DNA of 64,000 bases from Elioraea sp. (GTDB lineage Bacteria > Pseudomonadota > Alphaproteobacteria > Acetobacterales > Acetobacteraceae), in contig NZ_JALHPR010000023.1 in NCBI RefSeq assembly GCF_022842375.1, forward strand, positions 1 to 64,000. The letters are read 5' to 3'. Made by a program: the position numbers and the translations under genes. A model generated the notes under the pieces. The model saw only the letters and a list, made by a program, of their open reading frames with translations, did not search any database and was not told where the DNA came from. Position 1 is the first letter of the stretch; every line of letters begins with the position of its first letter. Below are positions 48,108 through 57,763 of this stretch, in pieces.

Positions 48108-48746
48108 ATGCACGGCCAGGGGCCTGGTGCGCCAGGTCGTCCGCCACGGCGGCGCGCCTCGGAACTGCTGCTCGACCTTGCCCGCGCCTGGCCGGCCGAG
48201 CGCATCACCATCGGCGACCTTCTCGCGGCGCTGGGTGATCGCGGCTACGGCCTGCTGATCCTGGCACTCGCGCTGCCGAACCTGATCCCCGTGCCGATGC
48301 CCGGCGTGTCCGGCATCCTCGGCACACCGATCATCCTGCTTTCGCTCATGATGCTCGCCGGCTACCCGGAACCGGTGCTGCCGCGCCTGATCCGCGAGCG
48401 CAGCTTTCCGCGCGCGACGCTGGAGGCGGTGATGCTGCGCGCCCAGCCCTGGCTCGCCCGAATCGAGCGCATCACGAAGCCCGGCACGCTCACGCTGCCG
48501 AGCCGCGCCGTCGAGATCGCGGCGGCCATCCTGCTGACGCTCAACGCCATCCTGCTCGCCCTGCCGATCCCGTTCGGCAACCCGGCGCCCGCCGTCGCCA
48601 TCATCCTGACCGCGATGGCCCTGGTGGAGGCCGATCGACGCATGTTCCTCGCCGCCATCGCGGCGATGATCGCGGCGATCGTGATCGACATTGCCATCGT
48701 CGCGCTGCTGGTCGGGCTCGGGAAGGCTGTCGTCTCGTTCCTGTGA
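48108..48746 (+). CDS. ExoD family membrane protein
   Basis: 212 residues. After a basic N-terminus comes the ExoD core: [42 protein letters not shown] with a cytosolic helix, then three or four C-terminal membrane segments. ExoD affects exopolysaccharide synthesis and alkaline tolerance in rhizobia; the mechanism is unknown. It begins ten bases after the TRAP permease stop, suggesting co-transcription. Confidence 0.85.
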   Translation: MHGQGPGAPGRPPRRRASELLLDLARAWPAERITIGDLLAALGDRGYGLLILALALPNLIPVPMPGVSGILGTPIILLSLMMLAGYPEPVLPRLIRERSFPRATLEAVMLRAQPWLARIERITKPGTLTLPSRAVEIAAAILLTLNAILLALPIPFGNPAPAVAIILTAMALVEADRRMFLAAIAAMIAAIVIDIAIVALLVGLGKAVVSFL

Positions 48747-48817
48747 CGCCCAAGCGTCAACAACGCGGCGGCTTTGCTGCTTGACCCAGGGCGCCGGCGG
48801 GTGGGAGATCGGTCGGG

Positions 48818-49822
48818 ATGATCACGACCTACAGGATCGAGGGCGGCCAGATGCGCGTGGGCGACGCGCTGCCGCAGCTGCTCGGCCCCGACGCGCCGCG
48901 GGGCGAGGGGGCGCTGCCGATCTGGATCGACCTGCTGCAGCCGACGCTCCAGGAGGAGCGGCTGGTCGAGCAACTGATCGGCGTAGAGGTGCCGACGCGC
49001 GAGGAGATGCAGGAGATCGAGGCCTCCTCGCGCCTCTACCGCGAGGGCGACGTGCTGTTCATGACAGCCCCGTTCCTCTACGGCATCGATACGGGCGAGA
49101 TCGGCTCCGCCGCCATCACCTTCGTGCTGACGCCCACGGCATTGGTCACGGTGAGGTACGCAACGCCCAAGGCATTCGGCGTGTTCGCCGCGCGCGCCGC
49201 CAAGAATCCGCACCTCGCCTCGACACCCGATGGCGTGATGCTCGGCCTGTTCGAACAGGTGGTGGACAGGCTCGCCGATATCCTCGAGCGCGTCGGCGCC
49301 GACATGGACCGCACCAGCCAGGCAGCGTTCAAGGCGGCGAAGAGCCAGGACCGCGCCTCACGCAAGAACGACGTCCTGAAGGATGCGCTGATCGCGCTCG
49401 GCCAGGTCGGCGAGATCACCTCGCGCACGTCGGACACGCTGCTCGGGCTCTCGCGCATCCTCGCCTTCATCGCGGCGGAGAAGGATGCCTGCATCCGGAA
49501 GGAGAACAAGACCCGGGTGAAGACGCTCACGCGCGACGTGCGCAGCCTGATGGACCACGGCAAGTTCCTGAACGAGAAGGCGACGTTCCTGCTCGATGCC
49601 GTGCTCGGCATCATCAACATCGAGCAGAACGCGATCATCAAGACGTTCTCGGTCGTCGCCGTCATCTTCATGCCGCCGACGCTGGTGGCCAGCATCTACG
49701 GCATGAATTTCCAGGTGATGCCGGAACTGGAATGGGTGGCGGGCTACCCGTTCGCGCTCGGCCTCATGCTCGCCTCGGCAATCGCGCCGCTGTGGTTCTT
49801 CCGCCGGAAAGGTTGGCTATAG
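48818..49822 (+). CDS. corA: CorA family magnesium/divalent cation transporter
   Basis: 334 residues: a large cytoplasmic N-terminal domain with PTREEMQEIEASSRLYREGDVLFMT, a long stalk helix (LMDHGKFLNEKATFLLDAVLGIINIEQN) and two C-terminal membrane helices bearing the selectivity motif YGMNF and a basic tail, RRKGWL. CorA pentamers import Mg2+. The gene converges on the M20 peptidase gene and overlaps it by six bases. Confidence 0.93.
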   Translation: MITTYRIEGGQMRVGDALPQLLGPDAPRGEGALPIWIDLLQPTLQEERLVEQLIGVEVPTREEMQEIEASSRLYREGDVLFMTAPFLYGIDTGEIGSAAITFVLTPTALVTVRYATPKAFGVFAARAAKNPHLASTPDGVMLGLFEQVVDRLADILERVGADMDRTSQAAFKAAKSQDRASRKNDVLKDALIALGQVGEITSRTSDTLLGLSRILAFIAAEKDACIRKENKTRVKTLTRDVRSLMDHGKFLNEKATFLLDAVLGIINIEQNAIIKTFSVVAVIFMPPTLVASIYGMNFQVMPELEWVAGYPFALGLMLASAIAPLWFFRRKGWL

Positions 49823-50917
49823 CGCGGCGACGCGTTCGGCGAGCGCAAGAAGCTGCGCGGGAGCGGCCTCGAGCTCGGCCAACGGAATGCCCTCGCCCGG
49901 CTTGTGCGCCTGCCCGACATCGCCCGGGCCCAGCACGATGCAGGGTGCGATCGCCTGGAGCTCCGACGCATCGGTGCCGTAGGGCGCGGTTTTCGCCGGC
50001 AGCCCCGTCGACGCCACGGCGGCAGCGACGAGCGGATGGTCGGGCGCGAGTTCCGGTGGCGCCCCCTCCCACGCCTCCTCGAGCGCGATGCCCGCCTCCT
50101 CGGCGGCCGCGCGCACGGCCGTGACGATGGGCATCGGGTCAACCTTGCGGGAGTAGCGGAACTTGATGCGCGCGGTCGCCCGCGCCACCGTCACGTTCAC
50201 GGCCGTGCCGTGGTTGTCGATCGTGATGTTGAAGTCGCTGAAGGGCGGGTCATACGCCTCATCCTGCCAGGTGGGGTCGGTGCGCAGCCGGTCATGCACG
50301 GGCAGGATGGCGTGCAGGAACCGCACCAGGGCGAGGTTGCCGTTCAGCCCCTTGCCGGTCGATGAATGCGCCTGGATACCGGTGGCCGTGGCGGTGAACT
50401 GCACATGCACGCGATGGCCGCGGACGCATTGCATGCCGGACGGCTCGACCACCACGATCCCCTTCGGCACCACCTTGCGGACGAGAGCGCTGTCGGTCGC
50501 GATCAGCCGCGCGCCTGCCTTCGTCGTCTCCTCGTCGAAGGTGTAGAGCAGCGTGACCGGCAGCCCCTCGGGTGCTGCCTTCGCCGCGACCAGGCTGGCC
50601 GCGAGCGGCCCCTTCATGTCGCAGGCGCCAAGCCCGATCAGCGACCCGGCGGCGACATCCGGCGTCCACGGGTCTGTCGTCCAGCCCGTCCCCGGAACCG
50701 TGTCCATGTGCGCGCTGAACGCCGCCCCCGGGCGCATCGGCCCGCGATGGGCGACGAGCGCACGCTTGGCAACGCCCGCTGGGTCGATGAAGTCGAGTCG
50801 CTCGACCTCGAAGCCGGCCAGCTCCGCCTCGATGCGGTCGGCCACCCCGATGTTCGAGAGCGATGAGCGGCTGTCGAGCGCGACGAGGTCGCGCGCCAGC
50901 GAGATGACGTCTGTCAT
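49817..50917 (-). CDS. M20 family metallopeptidase (ArgE/DapE-like deacylase)
   Basis: 366 residues. Metal and catalytic residues of M20: H70 and D72 in FSAHMDTVPG, D100 in GLGACDMKG, E129-E130 in TFDEETTKAG, an acidic VVEPSG and the late histidine in GQAHKPGEGI. The dimerisation domain begins near HRVHVQFTATATGIQAHSS. It resembles acetylornithine deacetylase (ArgE), but its context is a peptide and amino-acid gene cluster, so another N-acyl amino acid is possible. It diverges from the PLP lyase gene over 67 bases. Confidence 0.88.
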   Translation of the reverse strand: MTDVISLARDLVALDSRSSLSNIGVADRIEAELAGFEVERLDFIDPAGVAKRALVAHRGPMRPGAAFSAHMDTVPGTGWTTDPWTPDVAAGSLIGLGACDMKGPLAASLVAAKAAPEGLPVTLLYTFDEETTKAGARLIATDSALVRKVVPKGIVVVEPSGMQCVRGHRVHVQFTATATGIQAHSSTGKGLNGNLALVRFLHAILPVHDRLRTDPTWQDEAYDPPFSDFNITIDNHGTAVNVTVARATARIKFRYSRKVDPMPIVTAVRAAAEEAGIALEEAWEGAPPELAPDHPLVAAAVASTGLPAKTAPYGTDASELQAIAPCIVLGPGDVGQAHKPGEGIPLAELEAAPAQLLALAERVAAL

Positions 50918-50984
50918 GGTGGGTTCCCGTGCCTGCCGGGTGCAGCCTTGCAAGCCGGCGCTGCTTGGGCAAGCCTGCCCGCGC

Positions 50985-52127
50985 ATGAACCATCCCCCCT
51001 CCTATCTCGATCCCCGCTCGGGACGCATCTGGCCGCTCGACCACGCCCGCTGGCGCGGCGACGATGGCGCGCCCCTGATGCTCACCGACCTGCCGGGCCT
51101 CGCCCGCGCCGACATCGACCAGGCGACGCGCAGCCTCTGGCGCTACCGCGCGGCGTTGCCCTTCGGCCCGGAGGTGGCGCCGATCACGATGGGCGAGGGC
51201 TGCACGCCGCTGATCCCGCGCCGGATCGGCGGGGCGGAGGTTCACCTCAAGCTCGAATGGTTCGCACCCACCGGTAGCTTCAAGGACCGTGGTGCGTCGG
51301 TGATGCTGTCCGGCCTGCGGGCGCAGGGCGTGACGGCTGTGCTGGAGGACAGTTCCGGCAACGGAGGTGCTGCGATCGCGGCCTATGCGGCGGCGGGCGG
51401 GATGGCAGCGACCATCATGGTGCCGGCCTCGACCAGCCCGGCCAAGATCGTGCAGATGAAGGCAGCGGGAGCCGCGATCGAACTCGTTCCGGGCACGCGG
51501 CAGGATTGTGCGGATGCAGCACTCGCGAAGGCGGAAACGGTCTTCTACGCGAGCCACAACTGGCACCCGTTCTTCCTCCACGGCACCAAGACGCTCGCCT
51601 ACGAGCTCTGGGAGGATCTCGGCTTCCGCGCGCCGGACAACGTGATCATCCCCTGCGGCGCGGGCTCGAACGTGCTCGGCTGCGACCTGGGCTTCGGCGA
51701 ATTGCTGCGCGCCGGCGGAATCGCGCGGCTGCCGCGCCTCTTCGCGGTGCAGCCGGCGAATGTCGGGCCGATCGCCGCGGCCTTCGCCGCCGGCAGCGAC
51801 ACGCCCGTTCCCTGCACGATCGCACCGACCATCGCGGAAGGCACCGCGATCGCGCAACCGATCAGGCTGGCCGAGGTGCTGGGTGCGATCCGCCGCTCGG
51901 GCGGGGCGGCGGTGACGGTGACGGAAGCCGAGATCGAGGCAGCTTTATTCTCGCTCGCGCGCAGCGGCATCTATGTCGAGCCGACCTGTGCGACGGCCGC
52001 CGCGGCATTGGCCAACCTTATCGCTGACGGAACGATCAGGCCTGGCGAGACCACGATCCTCGTGCTCACCGGCACGGGGCTGAAGGCCACGGCGCGCATC
52101 GGCGCGCTCATGGGCATGGAGATCTGA
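50985..52127 (+). CDS. PLP-dependent threonine synthase-like enzyme
   Basis: 380 residues of the fold-type II PLP family. The PLP lysine is K100 in APTGSFKDRGASV. The phosphate-binding SSGNGGAAIAAYAAAGG and late GAGSNVLGCDLGFGELL with TCATAAAALANLI fit threonine synthase or threonine/diaminopropionate ammonia-lyase relatives. The substrate is uncertain because the next two genes look catabolic. The M81 peptidase gene starts four bases after its stop. Confidence 0.82.
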   Translation: MNHPPSYLDPRSGRIWPLDHARWRGDDGAPLMLTDLPGLARADIDQATRSLWRYRAALPFGPEVAPITMGEGCTPLIPRRIGGAEVHLKLEWFAPTGSFKDRGASVMLSGLRAQGVTAVLEDSSGNGGAAIAAYAAAGGMAATIMVPASTSPAKIVQMKAAGAAIELVPGTRQDCADAALAKAETVFYASHNWHPFFLHGTKTLAYELWEDLGFRAPDNVIIPCGAGSNVLGCDLGFGELLRAGGIARLPRLFAVQPANVGPIAAAFAAGSDTPVPCTIAPTIAEGTAIAQPIRLAEVLGAIRRSGGAAVTVTEAEIEAALFSLARSGIYVEPTCATAAAALANLIADGTIRPGETTILVLTGTGLKATARIGALMGMEI

Positions 52128-52131
52128 ACCG

Positions 52132-53700
52132 ATGGCCAAGGGCCCACCGCCGCGCATCGCCGTTCTCGGCTTCTCGATCGAGTGCAACGCCTTCGCCCCG
52201 CCGGCGACGCGGAAGGATTTCGAGGGCTGCGTCTGGCTCGAGCGTGACGCGATCACCGCCGACGCGCGCTGCCCCGCCCCGGTCGCGCTGCCGGAAACGC
52301 CGGGCTTCTACGCCGCGATGGATGCGACCGGCCCGTGGCAGCCCGTTCCCATCCTGCTCGCGATGGCAGAGCCGAACGGCCCTGTCGAGGAGGCGCTGTT
52401 CGCCGAGATGATGGCGGCATGGCGGAAGGGGCTCGAGGCCGCGAAGCCCCTCGACGGCGTCTATCTCTGCCTGCACGGCGCGGGGCTGACCACCGCGCGG
52501 CAGGACCCCGATGGCGATCTCTGCGCGCTTGTGCGCGAGGTCGTCGGCGCCGGCGTTCCCATCGTCGGCACGCTCGACCTGCACGCCAACGTCTCGGCCG
52601 CGATGGTGGACAATCTCGACGTCTTCGTCGGCTATCGCACCAACCCGCACATGGACATGCGCGAGCGTGGCGAGGAGGCGGCCGTGCATCTCCGCGCGCT
52701 GCTGCGCGGCACGCGCACCACGCGCGCCTTCGTCCGCCTGCCCATCGTCGCCCCCACCGTGACGATGCTGACGGGCCGCGACGCGACCGATCGTCCCTAT
52801 GGCGAGATGATCGACCTCGGCCAGCGTCGCGCCGCCGACCAGGATTGCGCCGGGCGGATCATGAACGTCTCGGTCATGGGCGGCTTCGCCTATGCCGACA
52901 CGGCGAAGAACGGGCTGGCCGTCGTCGTCACCGCGCGCGAGGGCGATGAGGACGAGGCGCGCAGCCTTGCCGTCGAGATCGCCGAGCTCGGCTGGATGAA
53001 CCGCGACCGTTTCCGGGCGCGGCTGACCAGCCTCGAGGACGCGACGGCGCTGGCGCACGCCACCGGCGCCGACCCCGGCAAGCCGGCGCAGTGCTTCGCC
53101 GATGTCGCCGACAACCCAGGCGGTGGCGGGCGCGGCAACACGATGTGGATCATCGAGGCCTTCCTGAAGGCCGGCGTGAAGGGTGCGCTCGTCGGCATCA
53201 TCAACGACGCACCGCTGGCCACAGCCGCGCACGCAGCCGGCGTGGGTGCCACCATCACCGCGCGCTTCAACACCGCCGAGACGAACGAATTCTCGAAGCC
53301 TTTCGAGGCGGAGGCACGCGTCGTCGCGCTCAGCGATGGGCATGTCACGGGCAGGCGCGGCATCTTCGCGGGCCGTGACATGCGGCTCGGGCCATGCGCC
53401 GCGCTCGCCGTCGGCGGGCTGACCATCGTCATCGTCTCGTACCGCACGCAATGCGCCGATCCCGCGTTCTTCGAGATGCTCGGCCTCGACATCCGAGCCG
53501 CACGGTCGGTCGTGGTGAAGTCGCGCGGGCATTTCCGCGGCGGGTTCGACGAGTTCTTCGGCAATGACCGCATCACCGAGGTCGACGCACCCGGCCTCAC
53601 CTCGCCCATCCTCTCGCGCTTTGCGTGGAAGAATTTGCCGCGCCCCGTCATCCCGCTCGACGAGGGCGTCGCCTGGTCGCCTTCCACCGGCGCCCGCTGA
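52132..53700 (+). CDS. M81 family metallopeptidase (MlrC-like)
   Basis: 522 residues: the N-terminal M81 domain has IAVLGFSIECNAFAPPATRKDFEG, VYLCLHGAGLTT and the zinc-site region VGTLDLHANVS...YRTNPHMDMRERGEEA, and the MlrC C-terminal domain has ADNPGGGGRGNTMWII and VVVKSRGHFRGGFDEFF. MlrC completes degradation of linearised microcystin, but most M81 relatives act on unknown amides or peptides. It is second in a three-gene run between the threonine-synthase-like and DSD1-type genes. Confidence 0.88.
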   Translation: MAKGPPPRIAVLGFSIECNAFAPPATRKDFEGCVWLERDAITADARCPAPVALPETPGFYAAMDATGPWQPVPILLAMAEPNGPVEEALFAEMMAAWRKGLEAAKPLDGVYLCLHGAGLTTARQDPDGDLCALVREVVGAGVPIVGTLDLHANVSAAMVDNLDVFVGYRTNPHMDMRERGEEAAVHLRALLRGTRTTRAFVRLPIVAPTVTMLTGRDATDRPYGEMIDLGQRRAADQDCAGRIMNVSVMGGFAYADTAKNGLAVVVTAREGDEDEARSLAVEIAELGWMNRDRFRARLTSLEDATALAHATGADPGKPAQCFADVADNPGGGGRGNTMWIIEAFLKAGVKGALVGIINDAPLATAAHAAGVGATITARFNTAETNEFSKPFEAEARVVALSDGHVTGRRGIFAGRDMRLGPCAALAVGGLTIVIVSYRTQCADPAFFEMLGLDIRAARSVVVKSRGHFRGGFDEFFGNDRITEVDAPGLTSPILSRFAWKNLPRPVIPLDEGVAWSPSTGAR

Positions 53701-53749
53701 CGGCAGGCCATGCCGAACGGTTCACCGCTGACGGGATCAGGACGACATC

Positions 53750-54856
53750 ATGCGCCTCGCTGACCTGCCAACGCCTTCGCTGCTGCTCGACCTGCCGAAG
53801 CTTCGCCGCAACATCGCCGCGATGCACGAGGCAGCCGCACGCCACGGCGTGGCGCTCAGGCCGCATCTGAAAACCGCCAAGTCGGTCGATGTCGCGCGGC
53901 TGGCCACCGCCGGCGAGGCGGGCGGCATCACCGTCAGCACGCTCGCGGAGGCACGACACTTCGCCCAGGCCGGGTTCCGCGACCAGATCTACGCCGTCGG
54001 CATCACGCCCGCGAAGCTCGATACGGTCGCGGAACTGAACCTGCGCGGTGCCGAGGTGAAGGTCATCACCGATGACCGTGACGTCGCGGCGGCGATCGCG
54101 GCCCATCCGGGCCCGGTCACCGCGCTGGTCGAGGTCGATGTCGGCGAGGGGCGCGGCGGGCTCGGGCCGGACGATCCGGCGCTGGTGGCGATCGCCCGGC
54201 ATCTCGGCACCCGTTTCGAAGGCGTTCTCACCCATGCAGGCCACTCCTATGCCGGGCGCAGCATCGCCGACATGGCGCAGATGGCAGAGATCGAGCGTGC
54301 AGGTATCGTCCGCGCGGCAGAGCGCATCAGGACAGCCGGCATCCCTGTGCGCATCGTCTCGATGGGCTCCTCGCCCACCGCGCTGCATGCCGCCCATCTC
54401 GAGGGCGTGACGGAGCTTCGCGCCGGCGTCTACATGTTCGGCGACCTCCTGCAATGCCAGATCGGCACCGAGGCACGCGAGGACATCGCGGTGTCGGTGC
54501 TCGCGTCCGTCATCGGGCGCCGGCCGGCGACGAACCAGGTGCTGCTCGATGCCGGCGCGCTGGCGCTGTCGAAGGACCGCAGCACCGAGGGCGCGCCGAA
54601 GGACTACGGCTTCGGCCTCGTGGTCGACCTTGCCGGCAACGCGACGCTGGGCGATGCGATCGTCCGCCGCGCCTACCAGGAGCACGGCGTGGTGGAGAGC
54701 GCCGCGCCGCTGCCCTTCGATGCGCTGCCGATCGGCGCGCGGCTGCGCGTGCTGCCCAACCATTCCTGCCTGACCGCGGCCGCCTACCCCGCCTACAACG
54801 TGCTCGACGGATCGGACGAGATCGTCGCGGTGTGGCCGCGCGTGAACTACTGGTAG
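53750..54856 (+). CDS. DSD1 family PLP-dependent enzyme (D-threonine aldolase / D-serine dehydratase-like)
   Basis: 368 residues of the alanine-racemase fold-type III. It has TPSLLLDLPKLRRNIAAM, the PLP lysine K41 in RPHLKTAKSV, EVDVGEGRGGLGPDD, and the C-terminal domain with PNHSCLTA (H338, C340), the likely zinc ligands of the D-serine dehydratase group. It acts on D-hydroxy amino acids such as D-serine, D-threonine or hydroxyaspartate; which one is not evident. The gap after the M81 gene is 49 bases. It converges on the MFS gene. Confidence 0.88.
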   Translation: MRLADLPTPSLLLDLPKLRRNIAAMHEAAARHGVALRPHLKTAKSVDVARLATAGEAGGITVSTLAEARHFAQAGFRDQIYAVGITPAKLDTVAELNLRGAEVKVITDDRDVAAAIAAHPGPVTALVEVDVGEGRGGLGPDDPALVAIARHLGTRFEGVLTHAGHSYAGRSIADMAQMAEIERAGIVRAAERIRTAGIPVRIVSMGSSPTALHAAHLEGVTELRAGVYMFGDLLQCQIGTEAREDIAVSVLASVIGRRPATNQVLLDAGALALSKDRSTEGAPKDYGFGLVVDLAGNATLGDAIVRRAYQEHGVVESAAPLPFDALPIGARLRVLPNHSCLTAAAYPAYNVLDGSDEIVAVWPRVNYW

Positions 54857-54859
54857 GCG

Positions 54860-56074
54860 TTACTCCGCCGGCTGCTGCGCAGCGACGCGCGCGGCCTGCG
54901 CCGTGCCGGCGGTGAGCACTGCGGCGGCGAGGCAGAGGGCGGAGACGACGAGCGTCAGCCCGGGGCGCCCCATGTCGATCAGCGCGCCGAGCGGGGCCGG
55001 AACGATCGCCTGGCCGAGCGGCAGCCCCGCCGAGACGAAGCCGAAGACCTGGCCGGTCGTTCCGGGTGGTGCCGCCTTCCGCACCAGCATGTCGCGCGCC
55101 GGCATCAGCACGCCGAGCATCGCCCCCGCCGCTGCCGCCGTGCCGATCAGCGCCGCTGCCCCCATCGGCACCACGCCGAGTGCCGCGACGAGTGCGGCAC
55201 AGCCGAGCAGCATCACCGCGACGGTGGAGGCATGCCGCGTCGTGCGATCGGCCAGCCACCCGCCGGCGAGCGTGCCGAAGGTGCCGCCGAGCAGCCACGC
55301 CGTCAGCGCCGCCGCGGCGGCGGCCAGCGTCACGCCGTGGATCTTCGGCAGCACGGTGACGAGGAACGTCTGCACGCCCGACCCGCCCATCGCCAGCAGC
55401 GTCATGAACGCGAACAGCAGCAGGATGGGCTTGGCCGTCAGCACCCGCACGGGGCTTCCCGTGTTCGCCCGCTGCACCGCCTCGCTCCGCAGCGCCTTCG
55501 CCCAGATGGAAAGCGCGAGCACCACGGGCAGCCCGATCAGCCCGATCACCATCAGCGTCCCGCGCCAGCCCAGCAGCGCCTCGAGCCCGATCGAGACGGC
55601 GGGTGCCGCGGCAAAGCCGGCATAGCCCGAGGCCGTGTGCAGGCTGAACGCACGCCCCATCCGCCCCTGGCTGACGGAGCCTGCGAGGATCGCATAGTCG
55701 GCCGGGTGGATCGTCGCGTTGCCGAGGCCGGAGACGAGGGCGGCGGCGATGAACCACCACCAGCTTGGCGCGACCCCCATGCCGATGCTGGCCACCGCCA
55801 TCAGCAGCGTGCCGCCGATCAGCCACGGTGCCGCGCCCGTGCGGTCGATCGCCACCCCGATCGGCGTCTGCCCGAGTGCGGTGACGGCCGAGAGAACCGC
55901 GATCGCCCCGCCGAGGGCGGCGTAGGACACGCCAAGGTCCTCCCGCATCATCGGGAACAGAGGCGGGATGGCGAGAACGGTGAAGTGGCTGATGAAATGC
56001 GCCGCGCCGATCAGCGCGATGATCAGAGCATCCTTTCCCGCCTTCGGCGCAGAGGTGGCGGGAGCGGGGTTCAT
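54860..56074 (-). CDS. MFS transporter
   Basis: 404 residues, 12 predicted membrane segments. The N-half has the motif A-like loop LGQTPIGVAIDRTGAAPWLIGG, and helix 1 reads AAHFISHFTVLAIPPLFPMMREDLG, as in small-molecule MFS permeases. The middle holds a loop of about 50 residues with WAKALRSEAVQRANTG. The substrate is unknown; its position beside the D-amino-acid and peptide genes suggests uptake or efflux of a related compound. It is transcribed opposite to the three-gene run. Confidence 0.85.
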   Translation of the reverse strand: MNPAPATSAPKAGKDALIIALIGAAHFISHFTVLAIPPLFPMMREDLGVSYAALGGAIAVLSAVTALGQTPIGVAIDRTGAAPWLIGGTLLMAVASIGMGVAPSWWWFIAAALVSGLGNATIHPADYAILAGSVSQGRMGRAFSLHTASGYAGFAAAPAVSIGLEALLGWRGTLMVIGLIGLPVVLALSIWAKALRSEAVQRANTGSPVRVLTAKPILLLFAFMTLLAMGGSGVQTFLVTVLPKIHGVTLAAAAAALTAWLLGGTFGTLAGGWLADRTTRHASTVAVMLLGCAALVAALGVVPMGAAALIGTAAAAGAMLGVLMPARDMLVRKAAPPGTTGQVFGFVSAGLPLGQAIVPAPLGALIDMGRPGLTLVVSALCLAAAVLTAGTAQAARVAAQQPAE

Positions 56075-56132
56075 GCCCCGAAGGCTAGCCGATCAGGGGC
56101 GGGGCGCATACCTCCCCACCCCCGAGGCTGGG

Positions 56133-56633
56133 TCAGAGCAGGTCGTCGTCGCCGTCGAAGCCGCCGTCATCCTCGATTGCCGCCGGCTCCGGCTCCGCCG
56201 CCTCGGCCGCCCCGCCCATCCCCATCATGGAGGCCAGCGCGTTGCCGAGCATGATACCGCCGAGAACGCCGACGGCCGTCGACGCCGCCGTGCCGAGGAA
56301 GCCGGGGCGGCCCTGCTGGAACATGCCTGGGCGGTAGCCGGGCGCGTGCACCTGCGCCGGCGGCGGGGCCGTGTTGCCGCCGCCGAACAGGCCGCCGAGC
56401 AGGCCCTTGGGCTGCGATTGCGCCTGCCACTCCACCTGGTTGGCGCGGTTCGTCGCCTCGGCCAGCGCATGTTCCTGGAAGAAGGCAAGCTGCGTGAGGC
56501 GATAGCGCGCCTCGGGGTGCTTCTCGAACAGCTCCTTCAAGAGCGCATCGGCCTCGGGGTCGATCGCCTCGCCGCCGGCATTCACCGTGCGCGTGACGAA
56601 ACTCGTGATGAGCGTGCGTTCCTCGTCGGTCAT
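56133..56633 (-). CDS. DUF2076 family protein
   Basis: 166 residues: the N-terminal helical region MTDEERTLITSFVTRTVNAGG...RLTQLAFFQEHALAEATNR is the DUF2076 hallmark. A glycine/proline linker, a glycine-rich hydrophobic segment (FLGTAASTAVGVLGGIMLGNALASMMG) and an acidic end (DDGGFDGDDDLL) follow. These are periplasmic ligand-binding or envelope proteins of unknown role. AGGGAG lies six bases before ATG 56633. Confidence 0.85.
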   Translation of the reverse strand: MTDEERTLITSFVTRTVNAGGEAIDPEADALLKELFEKHPEARYRLTQLAFFQEHALAEATNRANQVEWQAQSQPKGLLGGLFGGGNTAPPPAQVHAPGYRPGMFQQGRPGFLGTAASTAVGVLGGIMLGNALASMMGMGGAAEAAEPEPAAIEDDGGFDGDDDLL

Positions 56634-56719
56634 TGCTGGCTCCCTGGCGTCCCTGCGTCCATTGGTTGGCGCGGAAGTGGCCCGGCGGTGGGCGCCGTTC
56701 AAGCCTCGCCACGCGCTTG

Positions 56720-57145
56720 TCATGCGCTCAGCCCGAGGCGTGGCGCCTCGATGGCGGGGCAACGGTCCATCACCACGGCGAGGCCCGCGGCGCGGGCGCG
56801 CGCGGCTGCGGCCTCGTCGACCACGCCAAGCTGCATCCAAACCACCTTTGCCCCGCGCGCGATCGCGGCATCGACCACCGCGCCCGCCTCCTCGCTGCGG
56901 CGGAAGATGTCGACCATGTCGATCTCGCCCGGCACCTCGGCCAGCGTGGCCACGACGGTGCGGCCGTGGATGGTCTGCCCGGCAAGCCCTGGGTTCACGG
57001 GCACCACGTCATAGCCGCGGGCGAGCAGCCAGCCCATCACGCCATGGCTCGGCCGACCGGCCTTCGCGGAGGCGCCGACCAGCGCGATGCGGCGCACGGA
57101 GGTGAGGATGTCGCGGATCGCCGCGTCGCTGTTGCCGTCATGCAT
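56720..57145 (-). CDS. CoA-binding domain protein (YccU-like)
   Basis: 141 residues consisting of one Rossmann-type CoA-binding domain: [75 protein letters not shown] and a closing [10 protein letters not shown]. These small proteins resemble the nucleotide-binding part of succinyl-CoA synthetase; their role is not established. It diverges from the gene at 57190 over 44 bases. Confidence 0.88.
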   Translation of the reverse strand: MHDGNSDAAIRDILTSVRRIALVGASAKAGRPSHGVMGWLLARGYDVVPVNPGLAGQTIHGRTVVATLAEVPGEIDMVDIFRRSEEAGAVVDAAIARGAKVVWMQLGVVDEAAAARARAAGLAVVMDRCPAIEAPRLGLSA

Positions 57146-57189
57146 GCGCCATCCTTGCGCGGCGGGGCGAACAGGGGAAGTGATGGGCT

Positions 57190-57732
57190 GTGACCTTCTC
57201 CCTCGCCCGCGCCTGGCTCGCTCTCGCCACTGCCCTCGTCGTGGCGGTGGTGGATGCGCCATGGCCGGCGATCGTCGCGCAGGCTCTGCTCGCGGCGCTT
57301 GCCGCGCGGCGGGCCTGGCTGTTCGCCCGTGGGCTGCCCGTGCCGGCCATGCGCGGGCTGCGGCAGACCGCACGAACGCTCGGCCGTCTCGCGCGGCTGA
57401 AGGCGCCCGAGGGCGGCTGGCTTGCCGCCGGGCAGGGCGACCTCGTGAACCTGTTCATGGTCGTTGCCGCCGCAGTCACGCTCGCCTTCGCGGCGGCACC
57501 GCCGGCGGCGTATCCGCTCAGCGCCTTCATTGTTCCGGTCGTCGCCCTTGCCGCACGCGCCGTGGACGAAGGGTTCCCGCGCGGCGGCGGCACCATCGAG
57601 GGCGCAGCGCTTGCCGCCACGCTCGCGGGCGGGGCGATCGTCCTCGCGCTCCGCGGCGGCTCTCCGGCCTGGTGCCTGGTGGCACTCTGGTTCTCACTCT
57701 TCCCCGCACTCGCGTGGCGACGCCGCGCTTGA
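57190..57732 (+). CDS. hypothetical membrane protein
   Basis: 180 residues from a GTG start (57190), with hydrophobic segments near residues 5-40, 85-110, 113-130 and 140-172. A basic loop ([22 protein letters not shown]) lies between the first and second. No family recognised. It ends 31 bases before the S49 peptidase gene, so the two may be co-transcribed. Confidence 0.65.
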   Translation: MTFSLARAWLALATALVVAVVDAPWPAIVAQALLAALAARRAWLFARGLPVPAMRGLRQTARTLGRLARLKAPEGGWLAAGQGDLVNLFMVVAAAVTLAFAAAPPAAYPLSAFIVPVVALAARAVDEGFPRGGGTIEGAALAATLAGGAIVLALRGGSPAWCLVALWFSLFPALAWRRRA

Positions 57733-57763
57733 TGTGCGCGGCCATGGCGGCATCTATGGAGGG

